A stretch of 64,000 bases of DNA from Chryseobacterium polytrichastri (GCF_900142445.1 NZ_FRAV01000018.1:39409-103408), one strand, 5' to 3'; counted from the first letter of the stretch, positions 1 through 9,034 are shown. The notes: generated by a model not told the origin, from the letters alone. A program made the numbers and translations.

Positions 1-205
1 CCATAAAAATAGCTAATGCAAGGCCAATCAGTGTAAAAATTGTAGGATTAAGGTGAACTTTATAATCGTATATTTTTCCTTTAAAAAGATAGACCGCCAA
101 AGAGAACAACGTAATAAGAACAAGCTGAACAATAATTTTCTTCAACACAGATCCTCTCCATATAAACAACATTTTCAGCCAATTTGTACGCTGTCTTACA
201 ATCAT
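1..205 (-). CDS. Bestrophin-family ion channel, N-terminal part only
   Basis: The gene runs off the left edge; only the first 68 codons are present, read from an ATG at 205. The start MIVRQRTNWLKMLF, then WRGS, then a hydrophobic helix (about residues 24-41) and a second one after the HLNPT stretch, matches the N-terminus of bacterial bestrophin-like (UPF0187) proteins, which form pentameric chloride or anion-type channels in the inner membrane. It starts 21 bp after the stop of the HD/PycTM gene on the same strand, so the two are probably co-transcribed. The family call rests on N-terminal similarity by eye, because the pore and cytoplasmic domains are outside the window. Confidence 0.7.
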   Translation of the reverse strand, partial: MIVRQRTNWLKMLFIWRGSVLKKIIVQLVLITLFSLAVYLFKGKIYDYKVHLNPTIFTLIGLALAIFM

Positions 206-226
206 TTCTTTTAGATTAAATTAAAA

Positions 227-1423
227 TTATAACGAAAGAAAAGCATAGGCAAAAGATAAAACAGAAAGAATAATCCCTACCATAAAAATCTGATATGTAA
301 TGGATAAAAGTTTATACTTTCTCTCCAAAACTTTCCCCAAATAATACAAATCTTTCACCATAGAATCGTAAATATAACCTCTATCTTTGATCAAATCTTT
401 CATCGCATCGTGGTAATCATCAAACAGCATTTGTTGAAAATTTCCAAAAAACAAAAGATTTACTTTTCTATCTGCGATATCCTGCTTGGTAAATTGAGTC
501 TTAGTAACATTAGGCTTTGTGGATAGGATGGCAAAAATAATTGTTAAAACACTAGATAACAACAACACAAAACTAGGAATAATAAGGTGTGCATTTTTTG
601 GAGCATCCAGCTTCGGAACCAAAACAGAAAGACAAACCGAAATGATAATAGCATTTACTGAAAGTAAAATATTCGCTTTACTGTCTGCAATATCACTTAG
701 TCTGGTATGGTTGTTCAATGTAATTCTGAACAGCGTATCTACACTTCTGTCTGATTTTGCTTCTTTAGGCTCTTTGGGCTCTTTGGACTCCTTCGGTTCT
801 TTCTTACTTTCAGAACTCTCTTTCTTCTCCTCCTCTTTTTCTAGCTTTTTCTCTATCTTTTTGATATTTTTCTTTTTGAGCGGCTCCCAGTTTTCTTTGG
901 CATAATCCGTATAAAACTGATGCTTATTTTTAAGCATCTCAAGGTTTCCGGCATTCCATTCGTCATTAGAGAAACATCTTACATTGGTAAGCTCCCACTC
1001 TTTTCTCAGAGCATCCGAAATATCATTATAATCATAGCTCGCAAAATGACTGCAATCTGCATCTTTTGCTATTTTCTCTAAAAGATTCTGGGGTTGGTAC
1101 GTAATTTTAGTCGCTAAAATAAGTTTCGAAACATCTTCGATATAGCTTTCAGGATAATTTTCTTTTAATAGAAATTCCTTCAGAATCTCAACACCTTTCT
1201 CTTCATGATTCTGCGGACTTACAATGTAGCCCGTATCATGAAACCAAAGTGCCAACAACACTTTTTCCTGATCCTCGCTCGAGACAGGCGTGTTTTTCAT
1301 AATTTCCTCTGCCTTATTTACCGTATAGGTGGTATGAATAAAATTATGGTAAGAATATACTGAAGATAACTTATCTTTGAATAAGATTTCAACATAATCT
1401 TTGGCTTTGTGTAAAATGCTCAT
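227..1423 (-). CDS. HD-domain phosphohydrolase fused to a Pycsar-effector (PycTM-like) membrane domain
   Basis: A 398-residue protein. Residues 1-185 form an HD-type metal phosphohydrolase: candidate metal ligands are H30, H62-D63 (in WFHDTGY) and the aspartates of KDADC (121-123). Residues 186-228 are a highly charged Lys/Glu/Ser/Pro linker. Residues 229-398 resemble the DUF5706/PycTM domain of Pycsar antiphage effectors: a helix with IADSKANILLSVNAIIIS leading into two close membrane segments, and a third membrane segment at the C-terminus. PycTM proteins are known to be triggered by cyclic CMP or UMP and to disrupt the inner membrane; a fused HD domain could hydrolyse a nucleotide signal, but that is inference. 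No pyrimidine cyclase gene is seen in the window. The gene is divergent from the next gene (26 bp apart) and precedes the bestrophin gene. Confidence 0.82.
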   Translation of the reverse strand: MSILHKAKDYVEILFKDKLSSVYSYHNFIHTTYTVNKAEEIMKNTPVSSEDQEKVLLALWFHDTGYIVSPQNHEEKGVEILKEFLLKENYPESYIEDVSKLILATKITYQPQNLLEKIAKDADCSHFASYDYNDISDALRKEWELTNVRCFSNDEWNAGNLEMLKNKHQFYTDYAKENWEPLKKKNIKKIEKKLEKEEEKKESSESKKEPKESKEPKEPKEAKSDRSVDTLFRITLNNHTRLSDIADSKANILLSVNAIIISVCLSVLVPKLDAPKNAHLIIPSFVLLLSSVLTIIFAILSTKPNVTKTQFTKQDIADRKVNLLFFGNFQQMLFDDYHDAMKDLIKDRGYIYDSMVKDLYYLGKVLERKYKLLSITYQIFMVGIILSVLSFAYAFLSL

Positions 1424-1449
1424 TCCTGAATTTTTGTTAATGTAAATTT

Positions 1450-4400
1450 ATGAATTTATCCTTTAAAACTCATCTAAAAAAAATTTCAATTCTCTTTAGA
1501 ATATTATTGTTCGCCGGACTCGTATATTCCTGCGCAACCTATAACGTAAAAAAAGGTAAAAACTTATTTGAAGTTAAAAATTCTGATATCAAATCTCAAA
1601 ACGACTTTAAAATATTCTTAGTTGGTGATGCCGGAAATGCAGATGAAATTCAGGCACAACAAACCTTACATCTTCTTAAGAGCAAGCTTGACTCTGCTGA
1701 TGAGAATTCGATGCTACTCTTCCTCGGAGACAACATCTATCCATCAGGAATGCCAAAAGAATCAGACAAAGAATATCCTTTGGCAAAGCAAAAGCTGGAA
1801 AACCAACTTAATATTACAAAAAATTTCAAAGGAAAAACAGTCGTTATCCCCGGCAATCACGATTGGTATCATGGCTTGGACGGATTAAAAGCTCAGGAAG
1901 CTTTTATCAAGAAATACCTGAACGATAAAAAGTCTTTTTTACCAAAAAATGCGTGTCCTATTGATGATATAAGCCTTACAAAAGATATTAAGCTTATTAT
2001 CATTGATTCGGAATGGGCCTTAATCAATTGGGACAAATATCCTGGAATCAATAAAAACTGCAGTATCAAAACCCGTGAAGATTTTTTTGATGAATTTAAA
2101 GATTTAATTAATAAAAATCAGGACAAAAGAATCATCGTTGCACTACACCACCCTATCATCAGCAGCGGAACACATGCAGGATATAATTCTGCAAAGTCTC
2201 ATCTTTATCCTTTAAAAAGTAAAATTCCGGCTCCAGGTATAGCAAGCATTATTAACATTGTAAGAAGTTCTTCCGGAGCAAGTATGGAGGATATCAACAA
2301 TAGTCATTATGCAGATTTAGCCAACAGATTAAAAAGTATTGTTCAGGATAAAAACAATATTATTTTTGTTTCGGGGCACGACCATAACTTGCAATATCAC
2401 GAAGAAAGAAACATCAGACAAATCATCAGCGGTGCAGGATCTAAAACTGACCCTTCCACCATTGCTGAACAAACCGATTTTTCTTACGGAGGAAATGGTT
2501 TCGCTATTTTAAATATCAGAAAAGATCAAAGTTCAGATGTTGAATTCTTTTCAACTAAAGATAATAAACTTAAAAACCTGGCGCATGTTTCAGTAATTTC
2601 AACACCTGATACGTTTGTTAATAATTATCCTAATTCTTTTCCCAAAACAATATCCTCTACTGTTTATCCTAAAAAATTAACAGAGAAAAGAAGATTTTAT
2701 ACATGGCTTTGGGGCGAGCATTACAGGAAATACTACGGAATGTCTATTGAAGCTCCAACGGCTAATCTTTCCGAATTGGATGGTGGATATAAACCTTTCA
2801 GAGAAGGGGGTGGAAACCAATCGAACAGTTTGCGACTGAGAGCAAAAGACGGACAGGAGTTTGTAATGAGAGGAGTTAAAAAAAGTGCCGTTCGTTTTCT
2901 GAATAATATGGCCTTCAAAAAAAGTACTTTCGGAAATGAATTAAACAATACTTTTCCTGATAAATTCTTATTAGATTTTTACACAACCAATCATCCTTTC
3001 ACTCCGTTTTCAGTAGGAAATATGGCTGACAAGCTTAACATTTTCCACAGCAATCCGAGATTGTTCTACATTCCTAAACAACAAGCGTTGAGAGAATATA
3101 ATCTCCATTATGGTGATGAAATGTACATGATTGAAGAACGTTTTTCTTCAGATCCCAAAACATTACAATCACTGGATAATGCAAGGGATATTCTCTCAAC
3201 AGATGATGTGTTAAAAAATTTCACCAAAAACTATAAATATTCTGTAGACCAAGAATCTTACATCAGAGCAAGAATTTTTGATATGTTAATTGGCGATTGG
3301 GACAGACATTCTGACCAATGGAAATGGGCGGAATATAAAGATGGAGACAAGGTAGTCTATAAACCCATCCCGAGAGACAGAGATCAGGCATTCAGTAAAT
3401 ATGATGGTGTTGCATTTAAATTTATTATGAATGTTCCTGCTATCCGTCACATGAAAACGTTTAAAGATGACATTAAGAATGTAAAATGGATCAATATGGA
3501 ACCTTATCCATTAGACCTAATTTTCTTAAAGGGTTCTACCGAAACAGACTGGATTGCACAGGCTAAATACATTCAGGAACATTTAACAGATAAAGATATT
3601 GATGAAGCTTTTGATAATCTACCCAAAGAGGTAAAAGATGAAACGATTGCAGACATTCAACGAAAATTAAAATCTAGAAGAACAAAACTACAAGATTACG
3701 CAACGAGATATTACGACGTCTTACAGGAGAAAGTTCCATTAGCAGGAACCGTTAATCCTGATAAATTTGTGATTACAAAAAATGGACATTCTGTTAATGT
3801 AAAACAATATAAAATAGGCAAAAAAGACGAATCTTCCGAGTTGGTATTTGAGAAAAACTATGATGATGCTAAGACAAAAGAACTTTGGATCTATGGGTTG
3901 GAAGATGACGACATTTATGAAGTTTCAGGAACTGGAAGACCCAAAATAAATATTAGACTGATAGGAGGTTATAACCACGATGTCTATAATGTGGAAAATG
4001 GGAGCAAGGTGAAAATTTATGATTTTAAATCTCAAAAAAACACCTACAACGGCTCCGGAACGAAACATATTTCTGACGATTATGATATCAATACCTACAA
4101 TTATAAACATCCGAAATATAATTTTGCAGCAGGTTATCCCAATGCCGATTTTAACCCTGATGATGGCGTAATCATTGGTTTCTTAGCCAATTATACCGTC
4201 AATAATTTCATCCGTGATCCTTACACCCAAAAACATAGTTTAAAAGCCAATTTCTATACTGCAACAGCAGGATTTAATCTTGCTTATAAAGGAATTTTCA
4301 AGAAAGCAATCTCCGGATGGGATTTAAATTTAGATGCTTCTTATTCTACTCCACGTTTTTCAGAAAACTTTTTTGGTTTGTCTAACGAGAGTGTGTATGA

Positions 4401-5163
4401 TAAAGAAAATGTAGAAAGAGAATACAATAGAGCAAGAATCTCAAAATTCTTTTTTGCGCCCTCTATTTCACAGAAAAGTTGGATGAATCTGGAAAATAAA
4501 TTCCAGCTTACTTTTGAAGATATTAAGGTACAAAGAAATGGTAACCGTTTTGTAGATCAGTCTCCAGACGTAAGACCAGAGGTTTTTAACAGTCAACAAT
4601 TTACAGGATTAAACTATACTTTTAGTTTTAAGAATTTAGATAATAATGCATTCCCAACGTTAGGAATGGAATTCATTTTGAGCGCCGATTGGAAAAGTAA
4701 TATTTCAAATTTTGATAAAAACTTTTTAACCTTCAAAGGAACCTTAACCATTGATCACAGACTTGATAAAAGAGGAAACTTTGTTTTAGCCAACTCTAGT
4801 AATGCAATGTTGATTAATAACAACAATTTCGAATTTTACCAAGCGGCAAGCATCGGTGGAAATAATGGAATGAGAGCATTTAGAAATGATAGATTCTCAG
4901 GAAGATCCTATTTTACCAATAACTCAGAAATCCGTTGGGACTTTGGTAGGGTGAGAAATAATATCGTTCCTGCTAACATCGGAGTATTAATTGGTTATGA
5001 CATCGGAAGGGTTTGGAATGACAAAGAAAATTCTAACAAATGGCATCAATCTGCCGGCGTTGGTTTCTGGATGAGTATAGTAGAAATGTTCTCCGCAAGG
5101 CTAAACTATTTCTACGGATCTGATGGTGGTAGAATTTCAGGAGGTGTGGGAATGACGTTTTAA
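1450..5163 (+). CDS. Outer-membrane lipoprotein: metallophosphoesterase, kinase-like middle region and C-terminal beta-barrel
   Basis: A 1237-residue protein. The signal peptide ends at a lipobox cysteine (C28). Residues 54-330 are a calcineurin-like phosphoesterase with the metal motifs G59-D60, G93-D94-N95, G135-N136-H137-D138, a His-His-Pro near 233 and G309-H310-D311-H312. The middle (about 410-760) carries GDWDRH (615-620) followed by PRDRDQAF (641-648), which resembles the catalytic loop and metal aspartate of HipA, PI4K and Fam20/CotH-type kinases. From about 880 to the terminal phenylalanine the sequence alternates like an Omp85/BamA-type barrel. Phosphoesterase-barrel fusions of this sort are annotated in flavobacteria simply as metallophosphoesterases; the kinase-like reading is my inference. 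A strong hairpin terminator follows. Confidence 0.8.
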   Translation: MNLSFKTHLKKISILFRILLFAGLVYSCATYNVKKGKNLFEVKNSDIKSQNDFKIFLVGDAGNADEIQAQQTLHLLKSKLDSADENSMLLFLGDNIYPSGMPKESDKEYPLAKQKLENQLNITKNFKGKTVVIPGNHDWYHGLDGLKAQEAFIKKYLNDKKSFLPKNACPIDDISLTKDIKLIIIDSEWALINWDKYPGINKNCSIKTREDFFDEFKDLINKNQDKRIIVALHHPIISSGTHAGYNSAKSHLYPLKSKIPAPGIASIINIVRSSSGASMEDINNSHYADLANRLKSIVQDKNNIIFVSGHDHNLQYHEERNIRQIISGAGSKTDPSTIAEQTDFSYGGNGFAILNIRKDQSSDVEFFSTKDNKLKNLAHVSVISTPDTFVNNYPNSFPKTISSTVYPKKLTEKRRFYTWLWGEHYRKYYGMSIEAPTANLSELDGGYKPFREGGGNQSNSLRLRAKDGQEFVMRGVKKSAVRFLNNMAFKKSTFGNELNNTFPDKFLLDFYTTNHPFTPFSVGNMADKLNIFHSNPRLFYIPKQQALREYNLHYGDEMYMIEERFSSDPKTLQSLDNARDILSTDDVLKNFTKNYKYSVDQESYIRARIFDMLIGDWDRHSDQWKWAEYKDGDKVVYKPIPRDRDQAFSKYDGVAFKFIMNVPAIRHMKTFKDDIKNVKWINMEPYPLDLIFLKGSTETDWIAQAKYIQEHLTDKDIDEAFDNLPKEVKDETIADIQRKLKSRRTKLQDYATRYYDVLQEKVPLAGTVNPDKFVITKNGHSVNVKQYKIGKKDESSELVFEKNYDDAKTKELWIYGLEDDDIYEVSGTGRPKINIRLIGGYNHDVYNVENGSKVKIYDFKSQKNTYNGSGTKHISDDYDINTYNYKHPKYNFAAGYPNADFNPDDGVIIGFLANYTVNNFIRDPYTQKHSLKANFYTATAGFNLAYKGIFKKAISGWDLNLDASYSTPRFSENFFGLSNESVYDKENVEREYNRARISKFFFAPSISQKSWMNLENKFQLTFEDIKVQRNGNRFVDQSPDVRPEVFNSQQFTGLNYTFSFKNLDNNAFPTLGMEFILSADWKSNISNFDKNFLTFKGTLTIDHRLDKRGNFVLANSSNAMLINNNNFEFYQAASIGGNNGMRAFRNDRFSGRSYFTNNSEIRWDFGRVRNNIVPANIGVLIGYDIGRVWNDKENSNKWHQSAGVGFWMSIVEMFSARLNYFYGSDGGRISGGVGMTF

Positions 5164-5188
5164 AAAATAATTTATCCTAAATACAACT

Positions 5189-5224
5189 AAAAAGCTTCAT
5201 GAAAATGTTTTCGTGAAGCTTTTT
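5189..5224 (+). terminator. Intrinsic terminator after the phosphoesterase-barrel gene
   Basis: A 17-bp stem (5189-5205 with 5208-5224, one G-U pair) ends in a run of T, 25 bp after the stop codon. Confidence 0.85.
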
Positions 5225-5419
5225 CTATTTAAATAATCCTCAATAAAAACTTTTTACATTAAAAAAAAATAAATTTTTCCACTTTTATTTCATGAATTAG
5301 AGTGCATAAAATAAATATAACCAGCAAAGTAAACATATAATATCAACAATACATATAATACACAACCATAGCTTAATATGTTTAAAATTAATTAAAAATA
5401 CAGATTATATAAAAAAAAT

Positions 5420-5427
5420 TACATTTG
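5420..5427 (+). promoter_or_regulatory. TAnnTTTG promoter element (TACATTTG)
   Basis: An exact match to the Bacteroidota -7 consensus, 33 bp before the ATG at 5460. No clear -33 TTG was seen. The stretch 5225-5419 is very AT-rich and shows nothing else. Confidence 0.55.
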
Positions 5428-5459
5428 CAGCCAGGAAGTTAAAATAAAAAACATATTTG

Positions 5460-6179
5460 ATGAAAAAAAAGCTATTTTGTATGGCATTATTCGCTGTATC
5501 CATAATCTACCATGCGCAAGTGGGTGTACAAACACCAACTCCACAAAATACATTACATGTTAATGGGACGTTACAAGTTGTAAAAGATCTGAATGTAGGA
5601 GGTGATGCTAAAACGAAAGGAAACTCCGGAAACAAAGGAGAGTTTCTAATGTCCAACGGAGCAGGAAATACTCCCCTCTGGAGAAATATAGAATCTGAGA
5701 ACTTTTTAAAGGTAATTTTCGTTGGTAACAAAACAGATATAAGTCCTAGCAGCGGAAGCTATACAGGTACTGGAACCAATCCTGTAAGCACTCATGAAAG
5801 TTATTCACAAACCTATATCTATAATGTGAGTAATAAAATTGATACAGGCTATCTCACCTACAATTCCAGTAACGGAATATTTACCGTTGTAAAGCCTGGG
5901 TTTTATAATATTGTACCATATATAACCTATGATCTAAGTTTAAATGGGAATGGATATACTGCAGGAACGGCCAACTCTTACATCCAAAAAGTTTCACCTT
6001 CTACCCTATCATTGGCGGCTATCTCAACAGGCCATGGAGAAAGAACACTCGGAATTAATCACAATTTATCTTCTATCTCTTTTTTTAATGCTGGAGAAAC
6101 CTTTAGAATACGCTGTCGTTATACCCAAAGCTTCAGATTATCTAGCGGTAATATTCACATCTCTTATCTTACACCATAA
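5460..6179 (+). CDS. Secreted protein of unknown function
   Basis: 239 residues with a signal peptide at 1-19 (cleavage likely after YHA). The first part after the signal (GVQTPTPQNTLHVNGTLQV) is the usual opening of flavobacterial surface or tail-fibre-like proteins, followed by a short Gly/Asn-rich stretch and a C-terminal region rich in Ser, Tyr and Thr with beta-strand character that could be a C1q/TNF-like jelly roll. No catalytic motif is visible. I chose the ATG at 5460 over the TTG three bases upstream. It has its own promoter and terminator, so it is probably a single-gene transcript. Confidence 0.7.
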   Translation: MKKKLFCMALFAVSIIYHAQVGVQTPTPQNTLHVNGTLQVVKDLNVGGDAKTKGNSGNKGEFLMSNGAGNTPLWRNIESENFLKVIFVGNKTDISPSSGSYTGTGTNPVSTHESYSQTYIYNVSNKIDTGYLTYNSSNGIFTVVKPGFYNIVPYITYDLSLNGNGYTAGTANSYIQKVSPSTLSLAAISTGHGERTLGINHNLSSISFFNAGETFRIRCRYTQSFRLSSGNIHISYLTP

Positions 6180-6208
6180 TTATTCAGCTTCATAAGAAGT
6201 ATATATCC

Positions 6209-6237
6209 AATCCTCGCAAATTATCTTTGCGAGGATT
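6209..6237 (+). terminator. Intrinsic terminator after the secreted protein gene
   Basis: A perfect 12-bp stem (AATCCTCGCAAA at 6209-6220 with its complement at 6226-6237) followed by TTTTATATTT. Confidence 0.85.
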
Positions 6238-6271
6238 TTATATTTAAAGCTTGTTTAAACTAAGTAAATAA

Positions 6272-6470
6272 TTAAACCACAAAAGGGGCAAAAGCTATCT
6301 GTATATCTAACCATTGTTTATTTATTAGAAAGCAAAAGCCACTCAAAAGAATAATATTTCGACTCCGCTCAATATGCAAAGATTTTCAAAAACTTATGTG
6401 CTCTTATTAGCAGTTTAATAATTAACTTGAAATACTAAAGTGTTAATCTTTTGTTTCTCTTGTGGTTAAA
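6272..6470. repeat. MITE-like element, copy 1 (about 199 bp)
   Basis: Bounded by imperfect inverted repeats: the left end reads TTAAACCACAAAAG, then GGG, then CAAAAGCT, and the right end is the near-complement ending in CTTGTGGTTAA. The interior has AGAATAATATTTCGA and no open frame. It fills the gap between the secreted protein and the lipoprotein gene. Related copies lie at 18018-18212 and 46986-47154. Confidence 0.7.
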
Positions 6471-6496
6471 ATAAAAAATTCAAACAAGTTCTTAAT

Positions 6497-7375
6497 TTAA
6501 AAGGAGAATCTATAGACGTTCCCTCCTGTTTTCTTATCTTTTTCATCAGCAATCAGCAATGTCTTATCATCAAGAAAAACAACCGATTCTTTTTGAGAAT
6601 TATGATCTAAAGGTATTTTTTGAATTTTAGCTGAATTAAAATTATCTGCCGTAAATCCTGAAAGTACCCGAATATTTTTATGGTTTAACAATACAATTTT
6701 ATCTTGTGTGCTGTTAATCGTTGCAGAAGTAATCGCCGCATCAGCATATTTGCCATCTAGCTTTAATCTGCCAATCAATTTTGCTTCAAAATCTCCTTCT
6801 TTATTAGGAACCTTAAAAACTAAGAAAGTCCCGTCAAAACCCTTACTCCTGTTTTTTGTAAAGAGATAAAAATTTCCTTTCATTTCTACGAAAGCTTCAC
6901 AGTCATATAATAAATTTGATTTTTTCGGAGGAAATTCCGTCTGCCCTTCATAATGGAATTTTGTAGTCTGGATCGCTTTTGTTGTTTTCTGAGAAGCATC
7001 TTTTAAATCTAATTTCAAGATTGAAAGATTTTGCCTGTCATTATCATTATTTCCAAAATTTCCGATATAGATATTTCCTTGGGTATCTTTTATAATATCT
7101 TCCCAATCATCATTCTCTGCATTTTCAACAAGAACATCAGCTACCAAATCTCCTTGTGTATTTAGCCCATAAACGACATTCTTATTTCCTTTATCTTCTA
7201 TCACCCAAATTGTTTTTTTATCTGGAGACAAGGTAATCCCTGAAACTTCTTTTAGTTTTTTATGCAAAGAAAATTCTACTTTCAACGTATCTTCTTTGGG
7301 TTGCTCAGTTTGATTTTTAGGATTACACCCTAAAAAAAGCAATGAAGTTATAGCACAAAATATATACATTTTCAT
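6497..7375 (-). CDS. Lipoprotein with beta-propeller-like repeats
   Basis: 292 residues. A signal peptide ends in LFLGC with the lipid-modified cysteine at 17, placing the protein in the envelope. The rest has recurring blade-like units (VSGITLSPDKKTIWVIED, NIYIGNFGNND, YLFTKNRS, KIVLLNHKNIRVLSG), like SdiA-regulated or gluconolactonase-type six-bladed propellers, but no active-site set is obvious. The start ATG overlaps the mazG stop in TGATG, so the two genes are translationally coupled and form one operon. The substrate or partner is unknown. Confidence 0.75.
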   Translation of the reverse strand: MKMYIFCAITSLLFLGCNPKNQTEQPKEDTLKVEFSLHKKLKEVSGITLSPDKKTIWVIEDKGNKNVVYGLNTQGDLVADVLVENAENDDWEDIIKDTQGNIYIGNFGNNDNDRQNLSILKLDLKDASQKTTKAIQTTKFHYEGQTEFPPKKSNLLYDCEAFVEMKGNFYLFTKNRSKGFDGTFLVFKVPNKEGDFEAKLIGRLKLDGKYADAAITSATINSTQDKIVLLNHKNIRVLSGFTADNFNSAKIQKIPLDHNSQKESVVFLDDKTLLIADEKDKKTGGNVYRFSF

Positions 7376-8148
7376 CAGTTTTTATTTAATTTTTTAGCTT
7401 CCTCCCAAAGCACGTCCATTTCTTCCAAAGACAGATCTTCCAACTTTAGATTTTTTTCTAAAGCAATATTTTCCATTTTTTGAAATCTTGAAATAAACTT
7501 TAAATTGGTTCTTTCCAAAGCAGAATCCGGATTAATTCCTGAAATTCTCGCATAGTTAATTAATGAGAAAAATACATCTCCCAATTCCAGTTCTTTTTTA
7601 TCAATATCCGTTTCTGCATGAAATTCGGCTAATTCTTCATCTACTTTTTTCCATGCGTCTTCAGCATCATGAAATTCAAAGCCAATACCTTTTACCTTAT
7701 CCTGAATTCGATACGCTTTCACCATACTCGGAAGACTTTTCGGAACACCACCCAAAATAGATTTGTTGCCTTCTTTTAACTTTAATTTTTCCCAATTCTG
7801 TTTTACTTCTTCCTCATCTTTTACTTCTACATCTCCATAAATATGAGGATGGCGGAAGATCAATTTTTTATTTAAAGAATTGATGACATCAGCGATGTCA
7901 AAACTTTCTTTTTCAGAACCTATTTTTGAATAGAAAACAAGATGAAGCAACACATCACCCAATTCCTTTTTGATCTCCTGAAGATCACCCTGCAAAATGG
8001 CATCAGAAAGCTCGTATGTTTCTTCAAGGGTCAAATGACGAAGTGTTTCCAACGTTTGTTTCTGATCCCACGGACATTTTTCTCGCAGGTCATCCATGAT
8101 ATCTAATAATCTTCCGAAAGCTTCTAGTTTTTCTTGTTTGGTATTCAT
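7375..8148 (-). CDS. mazG: Nucleoside triphosphate pyrophosphohydrolase MazG
   Basis: 257 residues, two tandem MazG domains. Each hydrolyses NTPs to NMP and pyrophosphate, a house-cleaning role in the cytoplasm. The first domain begins LLDIMDDLREKCPWDQKQT and has the EETYEL and ELGDVLLH helices (the EExxE and ExxD metal ligands); the second has KVDEELAEF and ELELGDVFF. The length matches the family. I chose ATG 8148 rather than 8163, because the promoter element TAAATTTG at 8171-8178 would put transcription start almost on 8163. The downstream lipoprotein gene overlaps its stop. Confidence 0.93.
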   Translation of the reverse strand: MNTKQEKLEAFGRLLDIMDDLREKCPWDQKQTLETLRHLTLEETYELSDAILQGDLQEIKKELGDVLLHLVFYSKIGSEKESFDIADVINSLNKKLIFRHPHIYGDVEVKDEEEVKQNWEKLKLKEGNKSILGGVPKSLPSMVKAYRIQDKVKGIGFEFHDAEDAWKKVDEELAEFHAETDIDKKELELGDVFFSLINYARISGINPDSALERTNLKFISRFQKMENIALEKNLKLEDLSLEEMDVLWEEAKKLNKN

Positions 8149-8170
8149 AGTTTGAAAATTCAAAGTATTA

Positions 8171-8178
8171 CAAATTTA
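8171..8178 (-). promoter_or_regulatory. mazG promoter element (TAAATTTG)
   Basis: Exact TAnnTTTG on the minus strand, 22 bp upstream of the chosen mazG start. Confidence 0.55.
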
Positions 8179-8414
8179 AGAGTAATTTTCATATTTCTCG
8201 ACATAGGAAACTGTAACGTTAAGAAAATGAATTCTATGAACGTTAAGAAAATTCTACTGTTTGAAGCGCGAGACAAATTTATAATTGAATAACAAATATT
8301 GAATTCGCGCAAGTTTTAGAATTTTTAGAGAATAGACTTCATTTTTAGTGGAAGTTTCCAAGTCTTGAATTTTTCGTTCTTTTGTTTCAAGACAAAAGAA
8401 CATTTTAAAATATA

Positions 8415-8449
8415 AAAAGCCTTGTCAAGGAAATCTCAACAAGGCTTTT
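8415..8449 (-). terminator. Terminator of the ruvX-def-DUF5606 operon
   Basis: An 11-bp perfect stem (AAAAGCCTTGT arm) with a 13-nt loop, T-rich on the minus strand after the hairpin, 25 bp past the DUF5606 stop. Confidence 0.8.
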
Positions 8450-8473
8450 ATTTTTAACATTCAGAGGGATGAA

Positions 8474-9034
8474 TTATCCCATCTTTCTGTGTGTACTTTT
8501 TGTAGCTGCTTTTGCACCAGATGAAGCTTTTGCTTTTGGAGCAGCAGGCTTATCAGCCTTTGGAGCTGCTTTTTTAGGAGCTTCTTTATCTGTTAAAGTT
8601 ACTTCTCCTGTTGTAGGATCTAAAGTTTCAGGTTCAGCTTTTACAAAACTTTCAGGAGTAATGTATCCCGCTTTATGTAAAATATTGTACCATTGAGCCA
8701 ATTTCTTGATATCAGAAGCATATACTCTTTCTGTATCGTAATTAGGAAGAGATGTACCCATGAATTCTTTCAACTCATCATCACTAGATTTATGAGAAAT
8801 AGTTTCCTTATAATCTTGGTTTTTAGCAATATTTTCAAATACTTCAAACAAAGGAACTTCTTTATCAAACGTAAACATCGCGATATTGTCTAGCAAACTT
8901 ACTTGGCTAGAGTTCCCAATGCTTACTTTCTTCTTTGAAGTAACATCTTCAATAATAAAACCGTTTCTTAATTGAGAAACTAATTTGTAAAGTCCTGGTT
9001 TTCCAGAGATTGAAATTATTTTTTCTAACAGCAT
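8474..9034 (-). CDS. DUF5606 domain protein
   Basis: 186 residues. The N-terminal part (MLLEKIISISGKPGLYKLV, then a small beta-rich region to about 60 and a helical region to 135) matches DUF5606, a Bacteroidota-specific family usually found next to def. The tail (about 140-186) is low-complexity Ala/Lys/Pro. The ATG at 9034 is preferred to 9067 because the family starts at MLLEKI. It is the last gene of a ruvX-def-DUF5606 operon, with a clear terminator downstream. The function is unknown; the alanine/lysine tail suggests a nucleic-acid or ribosome contact, which is inference only. Confidence 0.85.
   Translation of the reverse strand: MLLEKIISISGKPGLYKLVSQLRNGFIIEDVTSKKKVSIGNSSQVSLLDNIAMFTFDKEVPLFEVFENIAKNQDYKETISHKSSDDELKEFMGTSLPNYDTERVYASDIKKLAQWYNILHKAGYITPESFVKAEPETLDPTTGEVTLTDKEAPKKAAPKADKPAAPKAKASSGAKAATKSTHRKMG

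Larger units (their letters stand above)
8149..8473. other. Intergenic region with direct repeats and a hairpin
   Basis: It holds the mazG promoter, a 14-nt direct repeat AACGTTAAGAAAAT at 8215-8228 and 8239-8252, a 10-bp hairpin (8376-8385 with 8392-8401, GTTCTTTTGT arm) and the terminator of the minus-strand gene to the right. No coding frame is seen. Confidence 0.6.

Noticed and set aside
519..905. Serine/phenylalanine-rich plus-strand frame
   Set aside because: It is the antisense of the Lys/Glu linker of the HD-PycTM gene.
227..1423. Complete Pycsar system
   Set aside because: No pyrimidine cyclase gene is found in the window; only the effector-like domain is present.
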